Positions 18,318-27,655 of a stretch of 64,000 nucleotides of DNA are shown in pieces. The notes below the pieces were generated by a model, which was not told where the DNA came from, did no database searches, and saw nothing but the letters and a program-made list of their open reading frames with translations. The first letter of the stretch is position 1, and each line of letters opens with the position of its first letter. Both the position numbers and the translations under genes were made by a program. The stretch covers positions 1,674,001-1,738,000 of the forward strand of contig NZ_JAUQUB010000001.1 of assembly GCF_030580675.1 (NCBI RefSeq), written 5' to 3'. This DNA is from Antiquaquibacter soli (GTDB lineage Bacteria; Actinomycetota; Actinomycetes; Actinomycetales; Microbacteriaceae).

Positions 18318-20983
18318 CCGCGCCGTCGCGCGCGCGGCTCGGTCCCGCGCGCCTCGTCGTGCGCCAGGTGGCAGCGGCGCCCGCGGCCACGCTCGCCGTC
18401 GCGGCGATCGTGCTCGTGTCATCCCTCGCGGCGGCGCTCGCGCCCCGAGCGCTCGACCGCGTGTTCACCGACGAGCTGCGCTACGGCGTCAGCAGCGTCG
18501 CCGCCACGCAGCGCGACCTCATCGGTACGACGATCGGCGCCCCGCCGACCGGGTTCGAAGCGCAGCTCGACGCCCTCCGAGCAGACATGGGCGACGTGCT
18601 GCGCGCGAGCGCCGGCGCAGCGGGATTCGTCTCGAGGACTCCCGCCCTCGGAGCGATCGCGGACGCCCCGCTTCCGGACGCGCCGATCACCCTCCTCTCG
18701 GTCGCGATCGACCCAGCCGTCGCCGACCGCATCACCGTCGTCGAGGGCGCGGCGCCCGAGCCCGTGACGCCCCTCGAGTCCGGGGGTTTCGAACCGATCT
18801 CGTTCGTGCTGTCGACGGAGTCGGCCGACGCGATGCGCTGGTCGGTCGGCGAGGTGCGGACCGTGCGCGCGACGGGAGGAGCGTCGCAGCAGTTCGTGCT
18901 CTCGGGCATCGTCGAGGCGGTGGATCCCGACAGCGACTACTGGTCGGTGACCACCTCCGTCCTGCAGCCGGAGCTCTTCGACGATGGCAACAGCACACCG
19001 ACGGTGACCGCGACCGGCTTCGTGAACCCGAGCGCGACCGCGGCGGCGTGGGCGGTCATGGGGTCCCTCTCGACGACGGCCTGGTTCTCGCTCGACCCGG
19101 CCGGCCTGAGCTTCACCCAGTCGACCGCCCTCCTCCAGGATCTGCGGCAGTTCACGAGCTCCACCCACGACATCGCCGGGGACGGCCAGGAGGGCGAGCT
19201 CTCGTTCCTGAGCTTCTCGACCGGCCTCCTGCCCGCGCTCGAGCGGGCCGAGGGCCGGGCCGCGTCGACGGTCGCGGTGCTCTCGATGGCGATCGCCGGC
19301 CCGCTCGGCGTGGTGCTCGCGGTGATCGCCCTCGGATCGCGCGCGATCCTCGAGCGCCGCAGATCCGGGATCACCCTCGCGTCGGCCCGGGGTGCCTCCC
19401 CCGCTCAACTGCGTGGAGCGCTCGCCCTCGAGGGACTCCTTGCCGGTGTTCCGGCGGCGGCCCTCGGGATGCTCGGCGCCGCCCTGCTCCTGCCTGCGCC
19501 CGTCGGGGTCGAGGCGACGGTCGTACCCGTCGCGCTCGCGCTCGCCCCTGCCGTCCTCCTCGCCGCCCGTGCCCCGGCTCGGGGTCTGCGGATCGAGCGT
19601 GCCGACCTCGAGCCGGGTCGCGGCAGCCGAGCCCGGCTCCTCGGGGAGGCCGTGGTCGTCGGACTCGCCGTCGCCGCGGTGATCGTCGTCCTCCAGCGTG
19701 GCGTGGCATCCGGCGGTCCGGCGCTCGACCCGTTGATCGCCGCCACTCCCCTGCTGCTCGCCCTCGCCGTGTGCGTCGTGGTGCTCCGGGTCGCCCCGTA
19801 CCCGCTGCAGGCCCTCGCGGGCGCGCTGCGGACACGCGCGGGGCTCACCGGTTTCCTCGGAGCGACGCGCGCCGTTCGAGACCCGGCCGCGTCGGTCGCG
19901 CCGGTGCTCGCCCTCGTCGTGGGGGTCTCGGTCGCCGTGTTCTCCGGAGTGCTTGTCTCGACGATCGACTCGGGCGTCTCGAGCGCCGCCCGCGGCGTCG
20001 TCGGGGCCGACCTTCAGGTGCGCGGACCCGTGTTCGACGAGACCCGGCTCGAGGCGATCGCGAGCCTCCCCGGCGTCGCGGCGATCTCGGGCGTCGACGA
20101 CGCCGGGCCGGCCGTCCTCGCGTTCGGCGGCGATCGCCGCACCGTCACCGTCCTCGTCACCGACCTCGCGGGTCTCCGAGAGCTCCGCGGCGAGTCGGCG
20201 GTGCCCGCGGGAGCGGAGAACGGCTCCGCCGAGCCGGTTCCCGCGATCGTGTCCGCCGACCTCGCCCTCGAGATCGGCGATCAGCAGCCGAGCCTCGAGG
20301 GAGACGCGCTCGAGGTGGTGGCCGTGGGGTCGCCGGACGACGGCGTGGGCATCCCGACGAACTGGGTGATGATCGACGCCTCGGCGTCGCTCTCCGTTAT
20401 GGGGGTGGAGTTCCGGCCGCGAACGGTGCTCATCGGCCTCGACCCGGGAGCGGACTCGGCGGACGTCGCGAGCGCGGTGTCCGAGCAGAGCGGCCCCGGG
20501 GTGCTGTCGAGCGATCCAGCGTCCGTCGCCGAGGCGCTCCGAGCATCCCCCGCCGTCTCGGGTCTCGGATCAGCTCTCGTCACGGCCCTGATTCTCGCGG
20601 CGGTCCTCGCGGCGATCGCCGTCGTCATGACGGCCGTCGTCGGCGCGCGATCGAGAACGCGGATGCTCGCTCTCCTCGCCACGCTCGGCCTGCCGCCCCG
20701 CGGCTCCCGCGCGCTCGTGGCGTGGGAGCTCGCCCCCGTCGGACTCGGCGCGGTTATCGCAGGGACCGCGCTCGGACTAGCGCTGCCCTGGATCGTGCTC
20801 GGGGGCGTCGACCTGCGCCCTTTTACCGGCGGATCGCGACAGCCGACGATCGTGATCGACCCGGGCCTCGTGCTGCTCCTCGTGGGCGGCTTCGCAGCCC
20901 TCGCTGCCGTCGCCGTGCTCGTCGCGGCGTCAGTCGGGCGCCGGACGAGCACCGCGGCGGCGCTCAGGATGGGAGACGAATGA
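18314..20983 (+). CDS. Large FtsX-type ABC transporter permease (second)
   Basis: The 889-residue protein has the same overall plan as its upstream neighbour: an N-terminal helix, a large extracellular segment (about 50-300), a central group of transmembrane helices, a second extracellular segment and a C-terminal FtsX block containing VGARSRTRMLALLATLGLP. The loop SRAILERRRSGITLASARGASPAQLRGAL is a typical ATPase coupling segment. It overlaps the first permease at its start and the ATPase at its stop (ATGA). Two different permeases with two different ATPases could form one heteromeric exporter or two cognate pairs. Confidence 0.85.
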   Translation: MTAPSRARLGPARLVVRQVAAAPAATLAVAAIVLVSSLAAALAPRALDRVFTDELRYGVSSVAATQRDLIGTTIGAPPTGFEAQLDALRADMGDVLRASAGAAGFVSRTPALGAIADAPLPDAPITLLSVAIDPAVADRITVVEGAAPEPVTPLESGGFEPISFVLSTESADAMRWSVGEVRTVRATGGASQQFVLSGIVEAVDPDSDYWSVTTSVLQPELFDDGNSTPTVTATGFVNPSATAAAWAVMGSLSTTAWFSLDPAGLSFTQSTALLQDLRQFTSSTHDIAGDGQEGELSFLSFSTGLLPALERAEGRAASTVAVLSMAIAGPLGVVLAVIALGSRAILERRRSGITLASARGASPAQLRGALALEGLLAGVPAAALGMLGAALLLPAPVGVEATVVPVALALAPAVLLAARAPARGLRIERADLEPGRGSRARLLGEAVVVGLAVAAVIVVLQRGVASGGPALDPLIAATPLLLALAVCVVVLRVAPYPLQALAGALRTRAGLTGFLGATRAVRDPAASVAPVLALVVGVSVAVFSGVLVSTIDSGVSSAARGVVGADLQVRGPVFDETRLEAIASLPGVAAISGVDDAGPAVLAFGGDRRTVTVLVTDLAGLRELRGESAVPAGAENGSAEPVPAIVSADLALEIGDQQPSLEGDALEVVAVGSPDDGVGIPTNWVMIDASASLSVMGVEFRPRTVLIGLDPGADSADVASAVSEQSGPGVLSSDPASVAEALRASPAVSGLGSALVTALILAAVLAAIAVVMTAVVGARSRTRMLALLATLGLPPRGSRALVAWELAPVGLGAVIAGTALGLALPWIVLGGVDLRPFTGGSRQPTIVIDPGLVLLLVGGFAALAAVAVLVAASVGRRTSTAAALRMGDE

Positions 20984-21882
20984 CCACCGAACCGGACATC
21001 CTCTGCACCGACCTCGTGCGGATCTTCACCGCGAAGGGAGTCGAGGTGCAGGCGCTGCAGGGGCTCACGCTGCGCGTCGACCCGGGCGATCTCGTCGCCG
21101 TTGTCGGCGCCTCGGGCTCGGGCAAGTCGACCCTCCTCTCGATCCTCTCGGGCCTCGACACCCCGACGGCCGGCTCCGCGAGGGTCGCGGGCACCGATCT
21201 GCTCGCTATGACCGGACGGGAGCGGGTCGACTACCAGCGCCATACCGTCGGCTTCGTGTGGCAGCAGACGGCCCGCAATCTCCTGCCGTACCTGACTGCC
21301 GTGGAGAATATCTACGCCGCCATGATCGTGGCGAGGACGCGCTCTCGGGATGCCCGTGCCGCCGAGCTCCTCGACCTGCTCGGCATCGCCGACATCGCCG
21401 ACCGCCGCCCCGGCCAGCTCTCCGGCGGCCAGCAGCAGCGCGTCGCGATCGCCGTCGCCATCGCCAACTCGCCGCGGGTGCTCCTCGCCGACGAGCCCAC
21501 GGGCGAGCTCGACGAGGCGACGAGCGCCGACGTGCTCGGCGCCATCGAGCACGTCAATCGGGAGCTCGGGGTGACGACTCTCATCGTCACCCACGACCCG
21601 AGCGTGTCGCGCCATGTGCGCCGCACGGTGCAGATCCGCGACGGCCGCACCTCCACCGAGGTGCTGCGGCGCGTGTCTGTCGACGAGTCGGGCCGGGAGC
21701 AGCACCACGCGGAAGAGTTCGCCGTGCTCGACCGGGTGGGCCGGCTGCAGCTCCCGCAGGACTTCATGGCGAGCCTGAGCCTGCGCGACCGCGTGCGGCT
21801 GTCGCTGGAGGACGATCACATCGGCGTCTACCCCGATGCACCCCCGGTCCGGCCTTCCGACCCGGAGGAGGACGAGCGATGA
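20980..21882 (+). CDS. ABC transporter ATPase, MacB/LolD type (with C-terminal extension)
   Basis: The 300-residue ATPase has Walker A GASGSGKST (about 38-46), Q-loop FVWQQTARNLLPYL, signature LSGGQQQR, Walker B VLLADEPTGELD and the switch histidine in VTHDPS. The DEPTGELD wording is that of the MacB/LolD exporter class. About 70 residues follow the normal end of the nucleotide-binding domain (from about 230). This tail contains SLSLRDRVRLSLEDDHIGVYPD, is unlike the usual family end and has no recognised domain. The ATG overlaps the preceding stop, and its own stop overlaps the next gene. Confidence 0.92.
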   Translation: MTTEPDILCTDLVRIFTAKGVEVQALQGLTLRVDPGDLVAVVGASGSGKSTLLSILSGLDTPTAGSARVAGTDLLAMTGRERVDYQRHTVGFVWQQTARNLLPYLTAVENIYAAMIVARTRSRDARAAELLDLLGIADIADRRPGQLSGGQQQRVAIAVAIANSPRVLLADEPTGELDEATSADVLGAIEHVNRELGVTTLIVTHDPSVSRHVRRTVQIRDGRTSTEVLRRVSVDESGREQHHAEEFAVLDRVGRLQLPQDFMASLSLRDRVRLSLEDDHIGVYPDAPPVRPSDPEEDER

Positions 21883-22589
21883 CGACCCTGCGCGCGGAGA
21901 ATCTGTCGCGGACGTTCCGGAGCGAGGCCGGCGACGTGCACGCGCTCACGGATGTCTCCCTCGAGGTCTCCTCGGGCCAGCTGCTCGTCGTCCGCGGGCC
22001 GTCGGGCTCGGGCAAGACGACCCTCCTCACCCTCCTCGGCGGACTCGACCGGCCCACGTCCGGCTCCGTTCAGCTCGACGGGACCGACTTCGCATCGCTC
22101 TCGGAGGACGCGCTCGCGGACGTCCGCTCCCAGCGGCTCGGCTACGTCTTCCAGGGGTTCGGGCTGATCCCCGTGCTGTCCGCGGCCGAGAACGTCGAGG
22201 TGCCGTTGCGCATCCTGCGCGTACCGCCAGTGGAGCGCGACGCCCGGGTCGCCGAAATGCTCGACCGCGTGGGCCTCGGCGGGCACGCCGAGCAGCGTCC
22301 CTACGAGCTCTCCGGCGGGCAGCAGCAGCGGGTCGGACTCGCACGGGCCCTCGTGGCGCGACCGGGCATCCTGCTCGCCGACGAGCCGACCGGGCAGCTC
22401 GACAGCGCGACGGCCGCAGCGATGATGGACCTCATGGTGCGGCTCGTGCACGACGACGGGATCGCGGCCGTCGTGTCGACGCACGATCCGGCTCTCGCTC
22501 AGCGGGCCGACGCGGTTCTGGAGCTGCACGACGGCTCGGCGGTCGCCGACGGTCGACACCACGGCCGCCACGTCGCGCCCGAGCTCTAG
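21879..22589 (+). CDS. ABC transporter ATPase, MacB/LolD type
   Basis: The 236-residue ATPase has Walker A GPSGSGKTT (about 37-45), Q-loop YVFQGFGLIPVLSAAENV, signature LSGGQQQR, Walker B ILLADEPTGQLD and the switch STHDPALA. Its length is normal for a LolD/MacB nucleotide-binding subunit, in contrast to its longer upstream paralogue. It is the last gene of the four-gene export operon. Its TAG overlaps the end of the convergent sugar permease by three bases, leaving no room for a separate terminator. Confidence 0.92.
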   Translation: MTTLRAENLSRTFRSEAGDVHALTDVSLEVSSGQLLVVRGPSGSGKTTLLTLLGGLDRPTSGSVQLDGTDFASLSEDALADVRSQRLGYVFQGFGLIPVLSAAENVEVPLRILRVPPVERDARVAEMLDRVGLGGHAEQRPYELSGGQQQRVGLARALVARPGILLADEPTGQLDSATAAAMMDLMVRLVHDDGIAAVVSTHDPALAQRADAVLELHDGSAVADGRHHGRHVAPEL

Positions 22590-23491
22590 CCCTTCACCGC
22601 CCCGCCGAGCCCGGCGCTACGCAGAAAGACCCGCTGGAACACGAGGAACAGCACGATCGGGATGATCGTCGAGATCGCGAGCGCGGCGAGGAACACGTCG
22701 AGCTCGACCTGGGACTGGATGGCAGGCAGCCGAACCGACAGAGGCTGCACCCGCGGGTCGGGCAGCACGAGCGAGGGCCACAGGTAGTCCTTGAGCGCGG
22801 CGATGATCGCGAACACCGACACGACGCCGAGGATCGGCCGCGACATCGGCAGCACGATCGACCAGAACAGTCGAAACGGCCCCGCGCCGTCGGTGCGCGC
22901 CGCCTCGAACACCTCGCGCGGGAGGCTGTCGAAGAAGCGCTTCACGAGGAGGATGGTGAAGGCGTTCGCGGCCGCCGGCAACCAGACGGCGAAGTAGTTG
23001 TTCAGCAGGGAACCGCCCGTGACGGGGCGGACCACGGTGAGATAGAGCGGCACGAGCAGGACGACGGACGGGATGAACAGAGTCGCGAGCACGGCGCCGT
23101 TGAGCACCTTCCAGTACCGGGGCTTGAGCACTGAGAGCGTGTAGCCGCCGGTCGTCGCCACGAGCAGGGTCATGAACCACGACCCCACCGCGATCACGAT
23201 CGTATTGAGGAAGTACTGGTCGATCTGCACGTCGATCCACGCCTGGGAGAGGTTGGCCCAGTCGATGCCGTTCGGGAACAACGCGAGCGGCTGCTGGATG
23301 GTGTCCTGAGTGGGGGTGACGGCAGCCTTTGCGAGCCAGAGGATCGGTCCGAGCCCCGCGACGACGAGGCCGACGGCGAGGACGACGTGCACCGCGGTCA
23401 TCCCGATCCGCACGCCGCCGCGGCGGCGGTCGAAGGCCGAGAGGATGCCGCGATCCGCTTCCAGTTCGGGGGCGGGGGTTCGGCGGCTCAT
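22586..23491 (-). CDS. Carbohydrate ABC transporter permease (MalG-like)
   Basis: The 301-residue permease has six predicted helices and the CUT1-family EAA loop EVFEAARTDGAGPFRLFWSIVLPMSRP (about 195-220). It resembles MalG/AraQ-type proteins. The ATG overlaps the stop of the first permease by one or more bases, indicating coupling. It is the last gene of the alpha-glucoside uptake operon, which also encodes a binding protein and a cytoplasmic alpha-glucosidase. No ATPase gene is present, so the system presumably uses a shared MsiK-type ATPase encoded elsewhere (established for many actinobacterial sugar importers). Confidence 0.92.
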   Translation of the reverse strand: MSRRTPAPELEADRGILSAFDRRRGGVRIGMTAVHVVLAVGLVVAGLGPILWLAKAAVTPTQDTIQQPLALFPNGIDWANLSQAWIDVQIDQYFLNTIVIAVGSWFMTLLVATTGGYTLSVLKPRYWKVLNGAVLATLFIPSVVLLVPLYLTVVRPVTGGSLLNNYFAVWLPAAANAFTILLVKRFFDSLPREVFEAARTDGAGPFRLFWSIVLPMSRPILGVVSVFAIIAALKDYLWPSLVLPDPRVQPLSVRLPAIQSQVELDVFLAALAISTIIPIVLFLVFQRVFLRSAGLGGAVKG

Positions 23492-24396
23492 GAGGCGCTC
23501 CACTTGTCGGTGAGCTTGAAGTAGACGAACGACAGCAGCGCGAGCACGATGGCGAGGAGCACGCTCAGCGCCGTCGCCTCGCCGTAGTTGCCGCCCAGGC
23601 TGTTCTGGAACGCGTAGCGATAGATGAGCAGGAGCACGGTCACTGTCGCGTTGTTCGGTCCTCCCCCGGTGAAGAGGAACGGCTCGAGGAAGACCTGCGC
23701 GGTCGCGAGCACCTGAAGGATCAGCATGATGAAGATGACCCCGCGAAGCTGCGGCAGGGTGACGTGCCAGATCTTGTGCCAGATCGAGGCGCCGTCGACC
23801 TCCGCGGCGTCGTAGAGCTCCGGCGGCACGCTCAGCAGCGCGGCCAGGTAGATGATGATGCTTCCGCCTGCCGCGGCCCAGGTCGCCTCCAGCACGAGCG
23901 AGGGCATCGCCGTGGCCTGAGCCTGCAGCCACGGCTGCGGCGGGATGCCCGCCCACCCCAGGACCGAGTTGAACACCCCGGTGGGGCTCGCGTCGTAGAA
24001 GAACTTCCACAGCAGGACCGCGACGACCGGCGGGATGATCACGGGCAGGTACGCGAGCGCGCTGTACACGCCCTTGCCGCGGCGCACCTCGCTCATCAGG
24101 ACCGCGAGCAGGATCGGCAGCGGGAACCCGAAGACGAGCGCCAGGGCGGCGAAGTAGAGAGTGTTGACGACGGCTGTGCCCAGGAGGGGGTCGGAGAGCA
24201 CTCGGACGAAGTTGTCCAGCCCCACCCACTCGGACGTGATGAGATTCGTCTTCTGCAGGCTCATCACGAACGACTGCACGATCGGCGACCAGCTGAACAC
24301 GGCGAAGACGAGCACCATGGGCAGGGCGAAGACGAGGGTGGACAGGCCGCCGCCCCGGAGCCAGGTGGCCGGGGTGCGCTTGGGGGTGCGGGTCAT
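23488..24396 (-). CDS. Carbohydrate ABC transporter permease (MalF-like)
   Basis: The 302-residue CUT1-family permease has six helices. The EAA loop ELYDAAEVDGASIWHKIWHVTLPQLRG is near residues 200-225. A clear GGAGGAATTC ribosome binding site precedes the ATG. It lies between the binding protein and the second permease. A strong stem-loop in the gap upstream probably reduces permease mRNA relative to binding-protein mRNA, the usual ratio for such importers. Confidence 0.92.
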   Translation of the reverse strand: MTRTPKRTPATWLRGGGLSTLVFALPMVLVFAVFSWSPIVQSFVMSLQKTNLITSEWVGLDNFVRVLSDPLLGTAVVNTLYFAALALVFGFPLPILLAVLMSEVRRGKGVYSALAYLPVIIPPVVAVLLWKFFYDASPTGVFNSVLGWAGIPPQPWLQAQATAMPSLVLEATWAAAGGSIIIYLAALLSVPPELYDAAEVDGASIWHKIWHVTLPQLRGVIFIMLILQVLATAQVFLEPFLFTGGGPNNATVTVLLLIYRYAFQNSLGGNYGEATALSVLLAIVLALLSFVYFKLTDKWSAS

Positions 24397-24413
24397 GAAT
24401 TCCTCCGAGGGAT

Positions 24414-24451
24414 GCCGGGTGGCGGCGCGAGGGGCCGCGTCGCCACCCGGC
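24414..24451 (-). promoter_or_regulatory. Intercistronic stem-loop between binding protein and permease genes
   Basis: Perfect 11-bp arms GCCGGGTGGCG (24414-24424) and CGCCACCCGGC (24441-24451) are extended inward by a second CGCG/CGCG pair. The element lies just downstream of the binding-protein stop. No T-run follows, which fits an mRNA 3'-end stabiliser or partial terminator that keeps the binding-protein message in excess over the permeases. Confidence 0.6.
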
Positions 24452-24460
24452 TGTCGTGCG

Positions 24461-25816
24461 CTACTCGTCGAGCAGGGCCTGGGCGTCGGCGTCCGCCTTC
24501 GTGAGGAGGGCGTCAATGTCGGCGTTCTGGTCGGTGAGCACTGCCTGCACGACCGTGTCGAGGAGCGCGTAGATCTCCTGCGTCTTGCCCTTCGGCTCAC
24601 CCACGGGGGTCTGCTCGAAGATGCCGTCGAAGAAGCCGGTCATCTGGTCGAGCGGCACGTTGATGAGGTCGGCGATCCACTCGCGCGACTCGAGGTAGGT
24701 CTCCTGGTCGAGCACGGGGAGCACGGGGGTGCCCACGGCCTGTCCGCTGTCGACGAGGGTCTGGGCATCCAGCACCGCCGCGTCCTTGTTGAGGAGCTTC
24801 TGCATGTAGTACCAGTCGATCCACTTCACGGCCGCGGCCTTCTCGGCCTCGGAGACCGTGGGGCTCACGACGGCGATGTCGCCGCCGCCCAGGACCCCCG
24901 CGTCGTCGCCCTCGAGCGGGATGACCGTGAGCCCGTAGACCGCGGGGTCGAGCGAGAAGTCCCGCACGAGTGCCGTGTAGACGTCCGAGCCCGAGGTGTA
25001 CATGCCGATGTTGCCGGCGGCGAACTCCTGGTTGATCGTGCCCCAGTCGAGCAGGAAGTTGCTGCCCATCGAGTTGTCCTCCCACCGCAGGTCGTGGAGG
25101 AACTCCAGGGCGGCGACGGTACCGGGGTTGTTGATCGTCGAGGTGTAGCTGCCGGTCGTACCCTCCTGGGTACGTCCGCCGTGCGCGATCGTCGCGGCGG
25201 TCAGCTGCCAGCCGCCCGTGTTGTTCATCGACATCTGCGCGAAGCCCGCCTTGCCGGTCGCCTCCGAGATCGCCTTCGCGGCCTCGCGCACCTCGTCCCA
25301 CGTGGTCGGCGGGGCGTCGGGGTCGAGGCCCGCCTGCTCGAAGAGGTCGCGGTTGTAGTGCAGGCCCATGGCGTAGGCCTGGCGGGGGAAGCCGAAGATG
25401 TTGCCGTCGGCGTCCTGCACCTGCTCGAGGATGATCGGGTTGAACTTGTCCGCGTAGCCGAGCTCCTCGACCTCCGCGGTGACGTCCATGAGCTGGCCGT
25501 TCTCGAGCAGCGTCTTCGAGTCGGTGAACGGAACCGTGAACACGTCGGGGAGGCTGCCGCCCGCGAGCTGGACCGCGAACGTCGGCCCCTCCCACTCGTA
25601 CTCGACCCCGATGATGTCGATGTCGGGGTTGGCCTTCTCGAACTGCTCCTCCTGCGCGGCGAACGCCTCGTAGGCCGCGGCGTCGGCGCCGGGCGGGAAA
25701 GTGGCGACGCGCAGCTCGGTCTTGCCGCTGCTGCTGCCCGCCGAGCAGGCGGCGAGGGAGGCGACGAGCCCCACTGCGGCGAGGGAGGCCGCGAGGGCCT
25801 TCGATCGTGACTTCAT
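24461..25816 (-). CDS. Extracellular sugar-binding lipoprotein (CUT1 family)
   Basis: The 451-residue protein begins MKSRSKALAASLAAVG with a lipobox LAAC at about 21-24. The mature part is a family 1 solute-binding protein, with GGSLPDVFTVPFTDSKTLLENG near residue 90, AMGLHYNRDLFEQAGLDP (about 150) and WYYMQKLLNK in the C-terminal lobe. It captures a sugar for the two downstream permeases. Because the operon begins with an intracellular alpha-glucosidase, a maltose-, isomaltose- or trehalose-like disaccharide or oligosaccharide is the likely ligand (inference). Confidence 0.92.
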   Translation of the reverse strand: MKSRSKALAASLAAVGLVASLAACSAGSSSGKTELRVATFPPGADAAAYEAFAAQEEQFEKANPDIDIIGVEYEWEGPTFAVQLAGGSLPDVFTVPFTDSKTLLENGQLMDVTAEVEELGYADKFNPIILEQVQDADGNIFGFPRQAYAMGLHYNRDLFEQAGLDPDAPPTTWDEVREAAKAISEATGKAGFAQMSMNNTGGWQLTAATIAHGGRTQEGTTGSYTSTINNPGTVAALEFLHDLRWEDNSMGSNFLLDWGTINQEFAAGNIGMYTSGSDVYTALVRDFSLDPAVYGLTVIPLEGDDAGVLGGGDIAVVSPTVSEAEKAAAVKWIDWYYMQKLLNKDAAVLDAQTLVDSGQAVGTPVLPVLDQETYLESREWIADLINVPLDQMTGFFDGIFEQTPVGEPKGKTQEIYALLDTVVQAVLTDQNADIDALLTKADADAQALLDE

Positions 25817-25875
25817 TGTCTTGCCTTTCTGGTGTGTGTGACGCGGGGTGGTGCGGGTCTCGGGACGGTGCCGGC

Positions 25876-27549
25876 TCAGGGAGCCAGCCACGCCGCGGAG
25901 TCCGGGGGCAGCTCTCCGTCTCCGGCGAGCTGGGCGCTGCCGAGCAGGAGGGTTCCCCGCCCGGACAGATCGAGGGGCCGGTCGGAGAGGTTCGCGATGC
26001 ACACGAAGCCGCTCCCCCGGCGGAAGGCGAGCACGCCCGGCTCGGAGTCGAGCCAGTCGAAGCCGCCGGTCGAGAGGTCGGCGGTGCGCCGACGGATGCC
26101 GAGAGCCGCCCGGTACAGGGACAGCATCGAGTCCGGGTCGGCTTCCTGCTGCTCCACCGTGTACTTCGCCCAGTCGGCCGGTTGCGGCAGCCACGGGTCG
26201 CTCGAGCCGGTCGGCGAGAAGCCGAACGGGGCCGCGGTGCCCGACCAGGGCAGGGGAACGCGGCATCCGTCGCGGCCCGGGTCGATTCCCCCGGATCTGA
26301 AGTGCATCGGGTCCTGCCGGGCACCCTCGGGAAGGTCCTCGACCTCGGGGAGCCCGAGCTCATCGCCCTGGTAGAGGTAGAGCGAGCCGGGCAGCGCCGC
26401 CGTGAGGAGCGCGGCCGCCCTCGCCCGGCGGGTGCCGAGCGCGAGGTCGGTCTGCACGCCGAAGCGCTTGCTCGCGAACGAGAACGACGAGTCGACCCGG
26501 CCGTAGCGGGTGACCGGGCGAGTGACGTCGTGGTTGGAGAGCACCCACGTCGAGGGCGCGCCGACGGGGGCGTGCGCGGCGAGCATCTCGTCGATCGACT
26601 GGCGCAGTTGATCGGCGTCCCAGGGCCGGGCCATGAAGTCGAAGTTGAAGGCGGTGTGCATCTCGTCGGGTCGCAGGTAGTTCGCGAACCGCTGCGGGTC
26701 GGGCATCCATACCTCTCCGACGAGCACGCGGGTGCCCGGGTAGGAGTCGGCGACCGCGCGCCACGAGCGGTAGATGTCGTGCACCTCGTCCCGGTCGGTG
26801 TTGGGATGCTCCCCCGGCCCGGGATTCTCGGGAACCTCCGGCAGGGCGGGATCCTTCACGAGAAGGGCGGCGGAGTCGATGCGGACTCCCGCGACGCCCC
26901 GGTCGAACCAGAACCGCAGCACGTCCTCGTGCTCGCGCCGCACGTCGAGGTGGTTCCAGTTGAGGTCGGGCTGCTCGGGGGTGAACAGGTGCAGGTACCA
27001 CTCGCCGTCGGCGGTGCGGGTCCACGTCTCACCCTGGAAGTTGGAGATCCAGTCGGTCGGCCGCCGCTCGCCGGCCTCGCCCCTCCCCGGCCGAAACCAG
27101 AAACGCTCGCGCTCGGGTGATCCCGGTCCGGCAGCGAGGGCGGCGCGGAACCACTCGTGCTCGCTCGAGACGTGATTCGGGACGATGTCCACGATGGTGC
27201 GGATGCCCAGCTCGAGGGCCTCCGCGATGAGCGCCTCCGCGTCCCGGAGCTGCCCGAACGCCGGGTGGATGGCGCGGTAGTCGCTCACGTCGTAGCCGCC
27301 GTCGGCGAGCGGGCTCGCGTACCACGGGGTGAACCAGAGCGCGTCGACGCCGAGGTCGCGGAGGTAGCCGAGTCGCGACCGTACGCCGGCGAGGTCACCG
27401 GTGCCATCGCCGTCGCCGTCGGCGAAGCTGCGCACGTACACCTGGTAGATGACGGCGGTGCGCCACCAGTCCGGGTCGGTGGTCGGCGGCGAGACGACGG
27501 GCGCCACGGGAGGCTCGGTCGCGGTCTCGGCGAGGACGGGTGCGTCCAC
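25876..27549 (-). CDS. Alpha-glucosidase, GH13 (oligo-1,6-glucosidase type)
   Basis: The 557-residue cytoplasmic GH13 enzyme carries DWWRTAVIYQVYVRSFAD near the start, then the conserved blocks DIVPNH, GVRIDSAALL (nucleophile Asp225), VGEVW (acid/base Glu279) and SNHD (Asp341). These are the three catalytic carboxylates. The metal-loop-like DGDGDGTGDLAG near residue 45 is usual for the oligo-1,6-/alpha-glucosidase subfamily. There is no signal peptide. It heads the operon, followed by binding protein and permeases, and is preceded by the lacI-type gene. It hydrolyses imported alpha-glucosides to glucose. The GTG start has only a weak ribosome binding site. Confidence 0.93.
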   Translation of the reverse strand: MDAPVLAETATEPPVAPVVSPPTTDPDWWRTAVIYQVYVRSFADGDGDGTGDLAGVRSRLGYLRDLGVDALWFTPWYASPLADGGYDVSDYRAIHPAFGQLRDAEALIAEALELGIRTIVDIVPNHVSSEHEWFRAALAAGPGSPERERFWFRPGRGEAGERRPTDWISNFQGETWTRTADGEWYLHLFTPEQPDLNWNHLDVRREHEDVLRFWFDRGVAGVRIDSAALLVKDPALPEVPENPGPGEHPNTDRDEVHDIYRSWRAVADSYPGTRVLVGEVWMPDPQRFANYLRPDEMHTAFNFDFMARPWDADQLRQSIDEMLAAHAPVGAPSTWVLSNHDVTRPVTRYGRVDSSFSFASKRFGVQTDLALGTRRARAAALLTAALPGSLYLYQGDELGLPEVEDLPEGARQDPMHFRSGGIDPGRDGCRVPLPWSGTAAPFGFSPTGSSDPWLPQPADWAKYTVEQQEADPDSMLSLYRAALGIRRRTADLSTGGFDWLDSEPGVLAFRRGSGFVCIANLSDRPLDLSGRGTLLLGSAQLAGDGELPPDSAAWLAP

Positions 27550-27602
27550 GGGGGCTCATCTCTGTGTCAACGCCAGTGTTGGCAGTGCGGTCGAGATGAA
27601 AA

Positions 27603-27655
27603 GTAGCTTTTGCTACAAGAAGATGCAAGAACTAAACAAAATGCAAGAAATTGCG
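27603..27655. promoter_or_regulatory. LacI-type operator cluster upstream of alpha-glucosidase
   Basis: The gap between the lacI-type gene and the alpha-glucosidase gene holds TGCAAGAAATTGCG (27642-27655), a near-palindrome with 5-4-5 spacing. A half-site TGCAAGAAC lies at about 27624, and a perfect GTAGC-TTTT-GCTAC dyad at 27603-27616. The first shares half-site and spacing with the site in front of the lacI-type gene itself. The sequence here is visibly AT-richer than its surroundings, as expected for a promoter. Confidence 0.6.

Noticed and set aside
19048-20979. Upstream extension of the first exporter ATPase frame into the second permease
   Set aside because: The extension is Arg-rich and overlaps a well-supported permease. 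The ATG at 20980 overlaps the permease stop and matches the ATPase N-terminus.
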